From the NCBI GenBank assembly GCA_021397835.1, contig JAJFZO010000747.1, positions 4,032,501 to 4,096,500 on the forward strand: DNA of 64,000 bases. The letters run 5' to 3'. Under the pieces are notes generated by a model. That model ran no database searches. It was not told the DNA's origin and saw only the letters and a list, made by a program, of their open reading frames with translations. Each line of letters starts with the position of its first letter. The first letter of the stretch is position 1. Positions 11,487 through 24,928 of the stretch are shown here, one piece after another. A program made the translations under genes and the position numbers. This DNA comes from Moringa oleifera (taxonomy: Eukaryota > Streptophyta > Magnoliopsida > Brassicales > Moringaceae).

Positions 11487-14400
11487 TTATCTTGCTGTGT
11501 GGATTCCAGTGCCTAGATATTTTTCTCTGATGGAATGCAGTTCCCTTGCTGCCTCATTGATGTCCATTCGCTCTTTGGGTGATTCAACAGAACATGCCAC
11601 TCCGATTCTTAGGATAGAAATCAAGCATTCAGTCATTTTATTTGCTCTGCTGGAACTTGCACTGTTACCTGCTGCAATGTTAGCCTCATGCAGAAGCAAA
11701 GGATCTGCAATTTGAGTTACTTGATCAGGCAGTCCCATTTTTGTGAAATCATGAAGGGTTAAACCATCCTTAAACATCTCATCAGTGGGGCTCTTCCTTG
11801 TGAACACTTCCAGCAATAGTATTCCGTAGCTATAAACATCGCCACTTATGGTTGCCTCGCCACCTATGCCATACTCTGCAATCTCACGTCTCAGTGTAAT
11901 GTTGTAAGTATGATGTTTACTAGTTTAGCAAGCATAGTTCACATATCGTTAAGAACAAGCATGTTCAAGATGGATGCTAATATATATTTGAAATGAAGAT
12001 GAAAGTTTTCACCTGGTGCTGCATAACCAACGGTTCCTTTTAGACCAAGGGAGCTGCTGGTTTGATTTGCAGTGGATCTGTTTGTGGCTTTCGGAAAAAA
12101 CCTCGCCAGCCCAAAGTCTGCGACATGGGCTACCATGTCATCATCAAGAAGAACATTGCTTGGCTTCAGATCACAGTGGATCACAGGCGCATGGCATTGG
12201 TGATGGAGGTAAACAAGTGCAGAAGCCACATCTATGGTGATGTTCAACCTTTGAAGAAAGTTTAAGCTCCTTCTTTCTGTGGGTTCCCCGATTGCATTGT
12301 GAAATGTGCGTAACCATCTCCCTAAGCTCCCATTTGGCATGAACTCATAAATAAGAGCTTTGAAAGTGTTACCTTGGAAGTCAATACTAGAGCAGGCAGA
12401 TATTATCTTGACCAGATTACGGTGCCTGATATTCTTCAAAGTCTCACACTCTGTCATGAAACTCTTGGATGCCTTTCGGTGTTTAAGATTCATCACCTTC
12501 ACCGCAATAGTATTTCCACCCTGGTTTTGGTTGAGAATTCCTTTATACACTCGTCCAAAGCTTCCTTCACCGATCAAGTTGGCTGATGAGAACCCATCTG
12601 TTGCTTCACGGAGTTGGTGATACGAGATTTGTGGAATTGAATTGTTTGAGAATGTTGATGGAGCCTCTTTTCTGCATTTCTGATGTTTGAACCAGTAGAA
12701 AACCATAGCAGCTGACAGCAAAATAAAGCCAAGAACTCCAGAAGCTATGAAGGCTAGCTTGATTGACTTTGATTTCTTTGATTCTTTGAAGTTGCATGAT
12801 GGCAAATTTAATACAGCAGGACCCCCACAAAGCTTATAGTTTCCTGTCAATGAAGCGATAGCTACATTGTTGAAAGGCCGTCCTGTTGGTACCTCCCCTT
12901 CCAAGTGATTGAAAGATAAATTTAAGTATGTTAATAAAGATAAGCTCTCGAAGTACTTTGGAATTTGGCCGGATAGATTGTTGCCAGAGAGATCTACCTC
13001 CTTTAGGCTTCTTAAAGAACTCAGAGAAGTAGGAATGATTCCATAAAAAGAATTACTTTTTGCACGAAGAATTTCCAAGCTTGTACAACCTCCCAAAGTG
13101 ATGGGAATCTGACCAGAAAATTGGTTCCCGGAAATGTCTAATGCAACAAGATTCTTTAATTTCCCTATTTCCAAAGGGAAAGAGCCTGTTAAAAGGTTGT
13201 CTCTCAGGAACAGGCCAATGGAGAGCGTCTGAATGGTAAGAATTTCCTTGGGCAGAGTACCATTGAGCCTATTCTGTTGTAAATTCATTTCTATCATTTT
13301 CTCACACTTGCTCAGTGTTTCGGGTATGCTGCCTTGTAGATAGTTTCCTCCCAAATTCAGCGAGCTTAACAGCGATAGATTACCCAGAGATTGGGGAATT
13401 GTTCCTGAGAATCTATTTACGTCCAAGAAGAGGCCTTCCAAATTTTTAAGCTTGCCTAAAGTGTGGGGAATAGTGCCAGTTAAATAGTTGAACTCCATGG
13501 CAATTGAATTCAGGTTTACAAGATTTGATATCGCCAAAGGAATGGTACCAGATATTTGGTTTGATCCCAAACGTAATGCTGTGAGTGTTGTTGAGAGATT
13601 TGCTATAGAATCTGGAAGCACTCCTCCAAATTGATTACCCAGTAATTCTAATAACTCCAACTTGCTACAATTGGTTAGAGACATGATGAAATCTAGATCA
13701 CCAACTGTGCCGGTACCCAGATTATTCATTCCAAGACCTAGATTTATGAGGTTCTTGAGACCACCACCAAAGGTGATGCATACTTTGCCACTGAAATAAT
13801 TACCAGCGAGGTCCAGTAGAGTAAGCTCTGAAGCATTGGACAATGACTCTGGGAGGGATCCTGCGAAACTATTGTTAGAAGCAACTAGCATTTTCAGGCT
13901 TGGTAGAGTGAAGGCTAAGTTAGCCGGGAGATTACCATGAAACTGATTACGTCCTATGTCAATAGCCATGAGAGAAGAGATGTTAAAGATTGAAGGGGGA
14001 AGAACACCTGAGAGCTGATTTTCATTTAGGTCAAGTACTATTAACCTTTTCAGCAGGCCCATCGTGTGAGGAAGAGTACCCGAGAGCTGATTTCCATATA
14101 GTACAAGATGTATTAACCATTCCAGCTGGGCCAACGTGTCTGGCAGTCTCCCCTGCAGGATATTATCTCCCAAAGAAATAACCTGCAAAGCTGAAAGATT
14201 CCCCATGAAAGCTGGGAGTTGGCCTGTCAGAAGATTGTTTTGAATTTCCAGTATCTCAAGCTTCAACAAGCGACTAAACTCTGTTGGGATATCGCCCTCC
14301 AAGTTGTTGTCATAAGCAGAAAATTCAACAAGATTAGAGCAATGGGATAGATTGGCTGGTATTGAGCCCGTGAAGGAGTTATCTCCCAGTGCCAATTGTT

Positions 14401-14812
14401 CAAGCCTGGACAGACGACCAAGTTCTGGTGGGATTTTGCTGGAGAAGCTGTTGTTATCAAGGTAGAGAATCCGTAGGAAGCTTAGGTTCCCTATATAAGG
14501 AGATAAAGAACCTCGTAACTTTTGGTCGCTTAAATCCAACATGGTGACTCTTTGGTGCCTGCGGCCGCATGTGACCCCTTTCCACTGACACATAGGCAGT
14601 GAAGCATTCCATGAGCTTGTCACTCCCAGGTGATCTTGAATCTGCGATTTTATGGCCAATAAAGCAAGATGATCTGTTTCATTTCCATTGCTTCTAGCGC
14701 TAGCTACTGTTCTACTCAGTGTAACGAAGGTCAAATTCAACAACGAGAAGCTGATGCACCAGAAAAGAATGGTACAGCAGATGATTGGATGAAGTATTGT
14801 TAGAAATCCCAT
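11487..14812 (-). CDS. LRR receptor-like serine/threonine kinase, subfamily XII (copy 2)
   Basis: Tandem paralogue of the kinase at 395-3,638. Coding sequence is complement(join(11487..11875,12013..14812)), 1,062 aa, no stops or frameshifts. Seen: signal peptide (about 1-30), LRR cap with Cys near 74-82, about 21 LRRs (about 90-640), Cys pair (662 and 673), membrane segment (about 684-707), kinase (about 744-1045) with GEGSFG (748-753), Lys772, HCD (879-881) and DFG (899-901). It is a non-RD kinase. The kinase half, including almost all of exon 2, is nearly identical to copy 1, while the LRR half has many substitutions and one additional LRR near residues 223-246. Start at 14,812 is the first ATG, directly before the signal peptide. 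Predicted plasma-membrane receptor; ligand unknown. It could be called an At3g47570-like kinase by family resemblance, but one-to-one orthology is not claimed. Confidence 0.92.
11876..12012 (-). other. Intron of receptor kinase copy 2 (137 bp)
   Basis: Donor CCAG|GTGAAA at 12,013/12,012 and acceptor TTGCAG|AGTATG at 11,876/11,875 on the minus strand. Position and phase are identical to the copy 1 intron, and splicing restores AAPEYG. Confidence 0.9.
14010..14153 (-). repeat. Internal 72-bp tandem duplication adding one LRR in copy 2
   Basis: Two similar 72-base blocks start at 14,010 and 14,082, each opening with gagagctgattt on the plus strand. Each encodes one 24-residue LRR. Copy 1 has a single such block at the matching place. 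The length is an exact multiple of the LRR unit, so the frame is kept. Confidence 0.8.
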
Positions 14813-16700
14813 CGAATTGGGTAGGAAGTAGATGGTGGCTAAGAGTGTTTGGATATGATTTCATGCTTGCGAGAAGGACCTTATGTATACTATCGTCTGA
14901 AAGGAAAGAGTGGTAAGGTTGACCGATGCAGTCACCTAGTCAATCTGCCACTGAAATTCCAGAAGGTGATATGCCTGCTTTTCCCATAGCAACCAAGAAA
15001 ATTGGATCAACAATAGGAGAAGGTGCATTTCATTCAAACAAACAATAGCAATCAAACAATTTTGTCGGTTGGTATTGGAAAAGCAAGCATATCTCCTTTT
15101 GGAATTTCAGTGAGCAACCTTGACATAGGCTTCATGCTCATGTATTTTCGTCAAAATCCCCAGTCAAGTCATTCACGGAGCTGTATCAACAGATCAACAC
15201 TATTTGATGCCTTCTGATAAGGGGTTAGTAAACCAATGACTTGAAACAGAATGTGAACGGCACACTACGTTCTTTTCCTCAGGCAGATTTCCAGGAAATG
15301 TCCAACCTATCACTAATGCCTTCCACCTTTGTAGTGGAAAAACCATGTCGTCCACTGAGACAAGCATCGCCAGTAGTCACGCGGTGAAGCTGACTGGAAG
15401 CAAGGCATCAGCAACAGTAGCTGATGGTTGGCTTTCGATATCAAATACTCCGACAAGATCACTCCTCTCGTAATGCTTGCGTTCTCTACTTTCATAACTT
15501 TTTAGGCAATGCTCATTCAGCTCCAGCATTTTTTGGCTGCCCAAATAACAAGAAGTGGAGAATAAACTACTCAGGCTTTCCTTAATTGATCCTGGTAAGT
15601 TGGCTGTTAATGAATCAAAGCCTATGTACTCATTTAAAAATTAGTTTTTTACCTGGGCAATTATTTTAACTTTAATAATAATATATAATCTCTTATTATC
15701 TTGTTTATTTATTTAAAATATTAAACTTTAAAATATTTCGATTTAAACATCAAATAAATTACTAAAAAACTGAAAAAAATTAAAATAGTAATATAATATA
15801 CATAATTCAAAATACATATTAACAATAAAATCACACAGAAAAATTTGATCCATATGTTACGAGACATGTGAATAAGCATAAACTTGCATGATATAACCAA
15901 AAAAAAGTATATTATTAATCTAATTAATTGATAATTATCATTTTTTATACAATAAAAACATTAATAAATACATAAATATTATTAAAATCAAATTAAATGT
16001 TATAATAAACTATTAATTAAAACAAAAATTAGCTTTTGCGTTAAACATATACAAGATTTTTCATAATTTTTGTATTTTATATTAATTGTTCTCAAGCAAA
16101 AAAAGGCAGAAAAAACACTTATTAAAGTTTGCTTCATTTTCCATTCGCAGTGGATTTTATAAATCATTTTTTGTTTTAAAATTATAAAAATAAAATTTTT
16201 TATTATCTAATTTTTATTAAGTTTTTTAAAAATTATAAATTTTAGTAAGTTAAATTATAAATAAACATCATAAAATATTATTTATTTTTTAAATCATTAC
16301 ATATCAACATTTTTATAAAATATCAGCAAAAATCATGTCAGTAAAAAATCTATCTATAATTGCTTTATTAATTTTGAGGATTTATGATGTTTAATCTTTC
16401 AACATATTAAAGATTCAAAAGGCGGCTAACATTTTTTATGGCTATTTTTTGACGGTGATAAATTATATAAGCTCACAAATATTTGTATTTAAATGGAATT
16501 AAACTATTGTAAATTTAATATATTTAAATTAAAAATATATTAATATAAAAATAAAAATTAATATTATACATAAACATAAATATGATTTAATTTAATATTT
16601 TTTTTAAAATTTATGATGTGATTAATTTAAAAAAAATTAATGATTGTCAACATCGTTAAAAAATCCCTGACAATAGTTTTTTTTAATAAAATAATGTAAA
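14813..16700. other. Upstream region of receptor kinase copy 2, then AT-rich intergenic
   Basis: The first 120 or so bases resemble the region upstream of copy 1. From about 14,940 to 15,600 the composition is more balanced, with several short open frames (for example 15,313-15,495 minus) that match nothing I recognise; it may be a decayed gene fragment. From 15,600 the DNA is strongly AT-rich with no credible gene. Confidence 0.45.
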
Positions 16701-19700
16701 ATTGATTATTTAACAAAGATAGTCATGAAAAGCTTCACCCTTGAAATTCATGTGACAATCTTAGGTGGCTCTTTCCATGAATTTTGAATAATTTCTTTGA
16801 AATATTTTTTGTAAAAATTTTATTGACATGAAAACTCTTACGGATTACTTTCTGCAAAAGTTTAATATTTTTAAGATAGCAATTCTAGGAAAATTTGACT
16901 AATTTCTTTGAAAATATTTTTATTAAAATTTTATTAAAATTAAAATTTTTATGGATATTGTTAAGTAAGAAAGTTAAATATTTTCATTGTAATACTTCTG
17001 CCAGAATTATGAATTACTCTTTTGAAAAAAATCCGTCAAAATTTTATTAAAATAAAAATTCTTGCGGATTATTTTTCATAAATTTAGTAAGAATTTGGAT
17101 ATCAAAAAACAAATATGTATTATTAAATTAAATAATTTAATTTATAAAAATATTTTATAAAAATTTTAAAATCATGAAAGATACATTTTCCCAATTATAA
17201 TATTTCTATCAAAAATTTAGAAATGGATTAAAAAAGTATGTTATTTTAAATTACTTTTTATTTTTATTGAAATTACATCTTTTAAATTAATATAGTAAAA
17301 AAATAAAATATATCATTATATTAAAAATATATTTTAATATTTATTAAAAAACATGTATTTTCATTTACAAATATATATTTTTAATTAATATATATAAATC
17401 ATAAAAAAATATTAAATTCTTTAAATATAAATAAATAATTATTTGATAAATGAAATAAAATAATTAAATAAATAAAATGATATTAAACTCATTATATAAT
17501 AAGCCATCATATAATCCAAATTTAGAATGTGTATACATAAAATATAATCTAAATATCATCCATAAAATCATTCTATCACTAGCACTATTGTCGGCATCAT
17601 CATTTTCACTAGCTGCATCATTATTACCATCGCCAGTTTTATCACTATCACCATCATCAATTATGCTGAAAGCAGCACCTTATGTACTTGAAGAGTCTCG
17701 CTGCTTACTTTGTTGTCTAACAAGTTTATTAAAAAGAATTTTTGCGAAACCATTTCTTTCTTAAGCTCATTTTCTCTGCAATCCTTATCTCCATCTATCT
17801 AAGCATCTCTTTTTTTAGGTCCCTTCATTAGTTCTCCATCATATCACATTTTTTTTTTTGAAGTTCTTCTTTCGTCTCTTTTATTTCCTCTTATTTCTCA
17901 TCACGTTCTTGTTGAAGATGTTCTTCCATCACTGCATGTTTTTTGCCTAATTATTGTTGCATGTCTACAAAGCAGAACATCATTTGCTACATTGAAACAC
18001 TAGATATGGGGCACATGATTGCTAAGAAGTAGAGTGAGATGGTTAATAAAAGGTAACCTTTGACTCAAACCCACATGCCTTACCTTTTTCATTCTTTCCA
18101 CTTGTAACTTGAAAAAAGATGGTGGAATCATTAACAAATGATCCCGAGGCAAGGGTATCCTCTCTTAATCTTTCATAACTAGCATGCACAGAAATGGCAA
18201 TAAGAAAAAATTAACATAGTAAGATAAATAAATAGCTATATTTCAACAAAACCACATCATTGAAACAATAACCCAAAATGCAAATCTATTGGTACAATTT
18301 CATCTCAACACCTAAAAAACTAATTACCTAAGCAAAATTAGTAGATATCATTGAAATCCCATCATTAAAATAGTAAACTAATTAACCAAAATGCAAACCC
18401 ATTGGTAAAACTTCATCACATAACTCACAAGTCCAACCACAAATTTTAGATCAAAGGGAAACTATAAAGAATAACTTAATAAATCAATATTTTCTTTCAT
18501 TTATCAAGATGGAAAAACTATATAAAAAACCATAATAATACCACCATGCTATTGTTCATAGCATAGAAAAATCAAGTTTTAATGATCTGGACTCCAAATT
18601 CAAACCCATTTTCTTTCATTTATAAATCTTGATTCACTGATCTATCCACTAAGTAGAAGAGCAAAACACAACATCTAAGTAAACAAAATCCTAAACTTAG
18701 GCATTTTGTATTATTCTTTTATACAATTCAATACATTTTATTTTTTTGATTCGAACAAATCAATACATATTATCATGCTGATAAACATATTTTATTGTGT
18801 GTACTCACATAAACTTGTGTAGTTCTCTCCATGGCCCATGTATTGGTCTCTTCATTATAGTTTAACTTTTGAAAGAGCTCTGGTATGATGGGATCGTTTC
18901 CAAGCTAACTAGCCTAACAAGTAACAAAAGAAAAATTAAAATTAAAAGTATAACTAAATGCATGATAAATACGTGGAAATAATTAATTTAACTAGAAACT
19001 TATCATCCATCTTCTGTACTAAAAAATAGAAATGCATCTTCCTTGATGCACAATTAGCTTCATTACTAGCCTGATTATTCTTGTTTCGATGTGATCCTTG
19101 TAAAAAGATTATGTTTGTCCTTCACTTAACCTATAATGCATCATGAATTAGAGGGCTTATCCATGTACCCTTGACTTCTTCGTTCTAATCCATGTCACCT
19201 ATAATCGTCCAATAAAAACCATCCATGAGTGAGTCATACCTACATTTTTTCTATAACAACATTACACTCAAATTAGTTAGTGAACATGTAAAATTATTAT
19301 AATTATAAGAACATCATATATTACTTATTACATGAAATGGAAGTTTACATTATCGTAATTCAACTCACCACAAGTGGCGGACATCATTTGGGACTTCACG
19401 CCATCCTCTTCATGGCTAATCAAATTTCAACTTGATAATTCCATAAATGATGGTGACCATCTAAGATGCTAGTAACAACATGAAAAATATACTTGAAAAC
19501 ATGTAAGGTAACCATAAAAAAAATACAAAATATGTAATATTTAATAATTACAATAAAGTAGAAAAGTTTAGTTATCAAACTCTTTCTCGATGGACTGAAT
19601 ATATAGCGCATTGTCTCCTAGTGCACACACTAACTCAATTGATGGTGTATGAGCTACGACATCTAAATGTGACGGTGTATGCTTTGAAGATGATGGTTGA

Positions 19701-20233
19701 GGGGTTAATGTGTCAACTGTAGGATGATAGAAACGAAAATAATGTTGTGTGTGGAAAGTGATACTGCATGAGTGAAAGGTGATTCAATATGAGTAGAAGG
19801 TAATGCGGTATAAGCTGTAGTTGATGTATCCAACTTGTAGGACCATCTACCCCTCCCTTTACTGCCATGACCACCACGTCCTCTGTTCTCTAACATCAAT
19901 GAACAATGAATATTACATGTGAAGTGAGAGGATTAACCATAGAAATCTTAGTTCAATTTTTTCGCACTTTTAAACACAAACCTCAACAATCATCAATAAC
20001 CATAATGCAATTAACAGAAGTTTCGTCTTCACTATTAAACATCTTGTTTTCAGTTGATCGTTCTTCACTATTAGACTTCCTATTTTTAGTCGATCGTTCT
20101 TTATCTTCCTTTTCTAACTAAACTCATTCTTTGTCAGCTTGAATCTTTTCACCATGGTCATGGACATCTCTAAAGTTTTCTGTAATTTGATCATCAGAAG
20201 AGAGTATGGATAACTGATTGGATATATCATCTA
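16700..20233 (-). mobile_element. Truncated CACTA (En/Spm) transposon, element 1
   Basis: The region 17,560-20,233 is homologous, in order and orientation, to 55,240-57,200 of the CACTA element at the right end of the array. Shared parts include a Gly/Arg-rich N terminus, a segment translating to ETNTW and a segment translating to LASGS. About 16,700-17,100 carries repeated variants of a cggatta motif, which may be subterminal repeats. No CACTA terminus was found on the left. On the right the homology stops at about 20,230, where segmental unit 1 starts, so the transposase half is missing. Confidence 0.6.
17560..19896 (-). pseudogene. Transposase_24-like (TNPA-type) protein remnant, CACTA element 1
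   Basis: The minus-strand start near 19,896 opens MLENRGRGGHGSKGRGRW, matching the Gly/Arg-rich start of its counterpart at 56,863. Further fragments near 18,790-18,900 (PELFQKLNYNEETNTW) and 18,140-18,180 (REDTLASGS) follow the Plant_transposase/Transposase_24 pattern. The 3' part near 17,560-17,660 encodes a low-complexity acidic/Ser-rich tail. Introns or stop codons split the frames; the locus looks non-functional. In En/Spm elements this class of protein is thought to bind the subterminal repeats. Confidence 0.6.
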
Positions 20234-23200
20234 TACTTAAAGCAATAATTTTGTCTGAATATTTTTATGTAATTTAAAATTTATATTAAAATATTGCTTT
20301 TACATTTAACTTTTTATATTAAAATATAATATTTTATATTTCAACATTATCATTATTTTTTAAAAAGAATCGATTATAATATTTTTAATAATTATTATTA
20401 ATTATGATATTAAATCATGTGATGAATCGCTATTGCACGTGCACGTTGCATTAAAAATTTAGGTTGAATTTTTATGCTCTATGATCTAATTTTAAAGTGA
20501 ACTACGTAAGTCAGAGTAGTCTTTCAAAAATTTAGAATAATAAATTTTTTAAAAATATTACAAACTAAAATTAAAGTTTGCTTTCATTAAAAAAAATTGC
20601 ATTCTTCAATGTATATACAACAAAAAAAAACTAATTTTTAAATAACATAAATAAAATAAACTCATTAAATAATAAAGTTAGAGAACTTATTGCCATGACT
20701 AATTAAATGCAAATGAGCATAATTATTTTACCAATATTTTGATTAAACCTAAAGAAATAATATTAGAGAATATAAAAAATATTGGAAAAAGTATGGTGAG
20801 CTTTGATGAGGGAAATGATATTCAAGTTATTTTTATTTAACATAACAAAGGCAGCAAAAAAGTAGCAAATTACTTCCATTTGAACAACATTTACTGATAA
20901 GTAATTATGTGTATCCGCAATAATAAAATTTTTATTTAAAACTTATAAAAAAATTGCTAGAATGTGATCAAGAAATTTAGATGGGCAATTATCACTTTTC
21001 CAAACTATCAAAATTAATATTTTCATGATTTTAAATCAATCAAAAATTTTCAAAAAGTTCAAAAGTTTTTGTTACATTCAAAACTCAAAACTAAGTGAAA
21101 ACAAAACTTATATGAATAACATTTACAAAATTATTTATTATATTTAAGGTTCTTATAGTCTAAAATATTTTATTGAACTTAGTTTAAATTAAAATAACTG
21201 AAAATCAATGTCAATTCAACGTAGAAATTTTATGAGTTTCAAATTGATTATAAATGGATCAAAAGCTAGCTTCAATTTATATAACATGCTATTTTAACAC
21301 CAACTTTAAGTTCAATATAATAATATTCAAACACTCATCTACATCTAGGATCTTCTGCAGTGCCCCTTTTAACTCTTCATGCACTCTCCAAATAACATTC
21401 AAACACTCATCGATGTAGAATTATTTTGAGTACTAAGACTTTTTATGTTTGTTGCATGAGATTGGATTGAGATATGATAGTTTTTATCCCAATCTCATCT
21501 TTGGTGCAAAGATGAGATTGGAAAAAGTTTATTTCATATCCCTTGTTATCCCATTGAAAAGGGATAATTTTATCCCCTTGAAGTAGTAAATTCAATTAAT
21601 ACATAAAATTAAGTTTTTCTTTATATCATTAACATCACAAAATTTAAAAAATTATTTTAAATTAATATAAATATATTTTTAAAAATTAAATAAAAAATAA
21701 AATTAATATTAATTAATTATAATAACATCTAAACTTGTTCTAAATTTTACTTTAATTTTTAAGTTATTTCAAGTAAAATATTGTTTAAAATTAATCTAAC
21801 TTATTTCAAAGATATTAATATTATTGATGAAATATCTATAATAAATTTTTAATTATTACTTATATTTATAAAATTTATTTTAATTATATTTTTAAGTAAA
21901 AAGATAATAAAAATTAAAAATTTAAATTAATTTCTTAAAAATATTATATTTATCAATTAATTGTTATACAATATACTACATATTAGATTATATTGTTATT
22001 TTTTAATGTCATACTTTTTTCAAATAAATCAAGATTAATTTTAATTTTATTTTATATTACACCAAATAATCAGTATTAATATAATCTCAATCAAATCCAA
22101 TCCAATTTTATTCCATCATAATAATCCAATCCTCCATCTCACGTATAAAGGTATAATTACAAAGGTTACAAACGAAGTTAATAACCACTTGAAGGGTAAT
22201 CATAGTCCTACAGACCACCAAGCAATTAAAAGCATATATGACCATGTATGACCTTCCAATGTGATCACTAAAGAATTAATACATATGAACTGAAAAAATA
22301 TTGCAAACCAAAATAATCACCAAAGCATATATAATCAAGTTACTTTACATAAGCTTTTCCCAAATGACCTAATTTTTACCTTTTCTTTTTCAATTGTATC
22401 TTTTTTTATTAATTACTTAATTTATTAGTTTAATATCAATAAAATTACATTAATCAATTATCTCTTTTTGCGTTATGATATTGTAGGTTGAAAATATTAT
22501 AAAACTAAAATTTACTTTAATGTATTTTAATAATCAAATATAAACATGACAAAAAAACATATTTATTCATGTTATCCAATTCTTATAAAAACATAAAATA
22601 AAAATAAAAACTTTTAAAAAATATAAAAATAATAAAATAAATATTGATAATTACGATGATGATACAATAATGATGATGGAGGTGATTATAACGATGATGG
22701 AGGTAATATTAATAAAAAATTATCAACAATAATATCTAACAAAAAAAAAAAAGAGGTTTAGTGAAAGAAAATATATAAATTGTTGATAAAAAAAATGTCC
22801 AATGAATTGCTTTAATGTAACAAATTTTATAAGAAAAGAAAAAAAAAACAATTTTTTTCTTACCGTTTTTAAAATGCATTATAAATTGGATCAAGTTCAC
22901 AAAATAATACTTTGATCTCAAAACTCAATGAATTTGAAATAAAGATTATCTATTCATTTTAACCAAAAGTAACTTGGTCAAAAAAAATTTTTATTAGGCA
23001 AAAAACTACTAAGACTAAGTATCAGTTTGTAATTGAAAAAGGTTAAAGGAGGAGAAGTAAATGAGAAAAAGTTTAACTCTTATAATCTCGTAAAACTATT
23101 ATGCTATTATTAAGCAAATCTAATTATCATTTGTTAGTCACTCATTTTTAGCTTTCGTGGTAATTCACTCCATTAAACAAATAACATTATTTATTATTTG

Positions 23201-24900
23201 TTATGATTATTATAGCTAATATTATCAAAATTATCAATAATTATTTCATGTCATAAAACAACTCTAATACATTGCAAATGTTGAAAATTAGTGATCATAT
23301 TTCAAAATAACGCATCATCTATCTAAAATATTACATAAATATGTATATACTGTTATATGCAAAGAAGATAACAAGGTAGATATTTTTTGAACATCCTAAC
23401 AAATTGTTATATTGATCACTATAATATAAATTTGTATTATATTAAATTTGAAAGATCTTGAAAACAAAATAAAAAATTTTAAAAAACCAAAACATATGGA
23501 TAAACTTTTTTAATTTTAATATTTTGAATTAAAAAGTCCTATTAATATATCAATTATAAATCAAAGTTCATCAAACTGTAAATCTTGATTTCAAAACTTG
23601 ATGAACTTTGTCATAAAAATATATCACATTGAGTGAAAGTAATCTTATCAAAGTCTTTCTTCAATGAATAAAGGAAGAATGCTTTAACACTCTGTAAAAT
23701 TGGATCATGACACTTTCAAATGCATCGAGAGTTAATGGTTGCATCTTGATGCTTATGATTTGATATTAAAGTGAATGATGCAAGTAAGAATAATTTTTAA
23801 AAATTTAAAATAATGTAAATATTTTGTAAGAAATACAAAACTAAATTTTATTTTCATTTAAGAAAAAGAATAACATTACATTCACTAATGCGCTTATAAA
23901 AGTTTTCTAAAAGAAATAAAATTTTTAAAAATACAAATGAAACAAACTCAATAAATAATAGTCAAAGTACTTCTTATCATGACTAAATAAAAGCATGTAA
24001 GCATGATTAGTCTGTAAATAAGATTTTGAATATGGTTCAATTATATATATATATACATATTATTTATATGCAATAATAATAATTTTTACAATACTTTAAA
24101 AAACATCTTTAAAAAGGAGTGAATAAAATGACAAATTTTGATTCATTAAGTTTTCAAAATTAATGTTTTCAAAATTAATATTTTTATAATTTTCAATCGA
24201 TAAACAATTTTTAAAAGTAGTTTTATATGTACACACACATAACACTAACCCTTCGACATTCATTGTACTTAAAAGGAACTGTAAATATTAAACATTCTTA
24301 TAATTTTTATAGTGTTGTTTAAAAATGAACTTTATTTATATTTTGATAATTTTATTATCAATTTATTCATAAAATAAATAAATAATATTTTAGTTCTCAC
24401 TAAAATTTGATTATGATGATAGAAGACACATATGAACTGATAAGCAGATTCTAGAATATATTATATATATATATGTATTTATATTAGATATGTATATATA
24501 TATTATATGAAAAAAACTTGTTATTTAATGAAAACTTTATTTCATTAATTGACTCAATTTTGTATTTACATTTTAAACTTAAAACAAATTGGATCTATCT
24601 CTAAAAGAATTGATAAGATAACAAGAAAAATGAAAAAGAAAGAGAGAAAAAACATAAATAAATAAATTAATTAAAGAAATCTCAAGGTACATCCAGAAAA
24701 TTCTTAAATTCATGGATAAAAAAATTCAATTAGAACTTCAACTACAAAATCGACTCAATTTATTAAGAACTTATTTGATACAAAAAAAATTTCTAATATT
24801 TACCTAATTGTAAGGGTATAAATTAATATGTCAATAATGAAAAAGAAACAATCAATTGTATTGTCTCATATTCAAAAAATTTTGAAATTACATATAATGT
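20234..24900. other. AT-rich, gene-free leader of unit 1
   Basis: No credible gene. The stretch aligns along its length with 36,307-40,790 of unit 2, with many indels. It holds short TA-rich microsatellites (for example 24,042-24,055) and the MITE-like block. Short open frames such as 22,736-22,921 are low-complexity and not conserved. Confidence 0.6.
21436..22145. repeat. MITE-like fossil element in unit 1
   Basis: The left end contains tgcatgagattggattgag and, after about 45 bases, an inverted echo (atcccaatctcat). The right end near 22,080-22,140 contains several ccaatcc/ctcaatc motifs, complementary in style to the left end. The interior is AT-rich and non-coding. This fits an old non-autonomous DNA transposon with inverted ends. 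The superfamily cannot be assigned and the ends are approximate. Confidence 0.4.
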
Positions 24901-24928
24901 TTAGCTAATCTAATAATATCACCAATGA

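Noticed and set aside
14940..15600. A separate gene upstream of receptor kinase copy 2
   Set aside because: The composition is gene-like, but no frame longer than about 65 codons exists and no family is recognisable.
17477..17764. Plus-strand 95-codon frame as a small Ser-rich secreted protein
   Set aside because: It lies antisense over the acidic/Ser-rich tail of the TNPA-like pseudogene in CACTA element 1.
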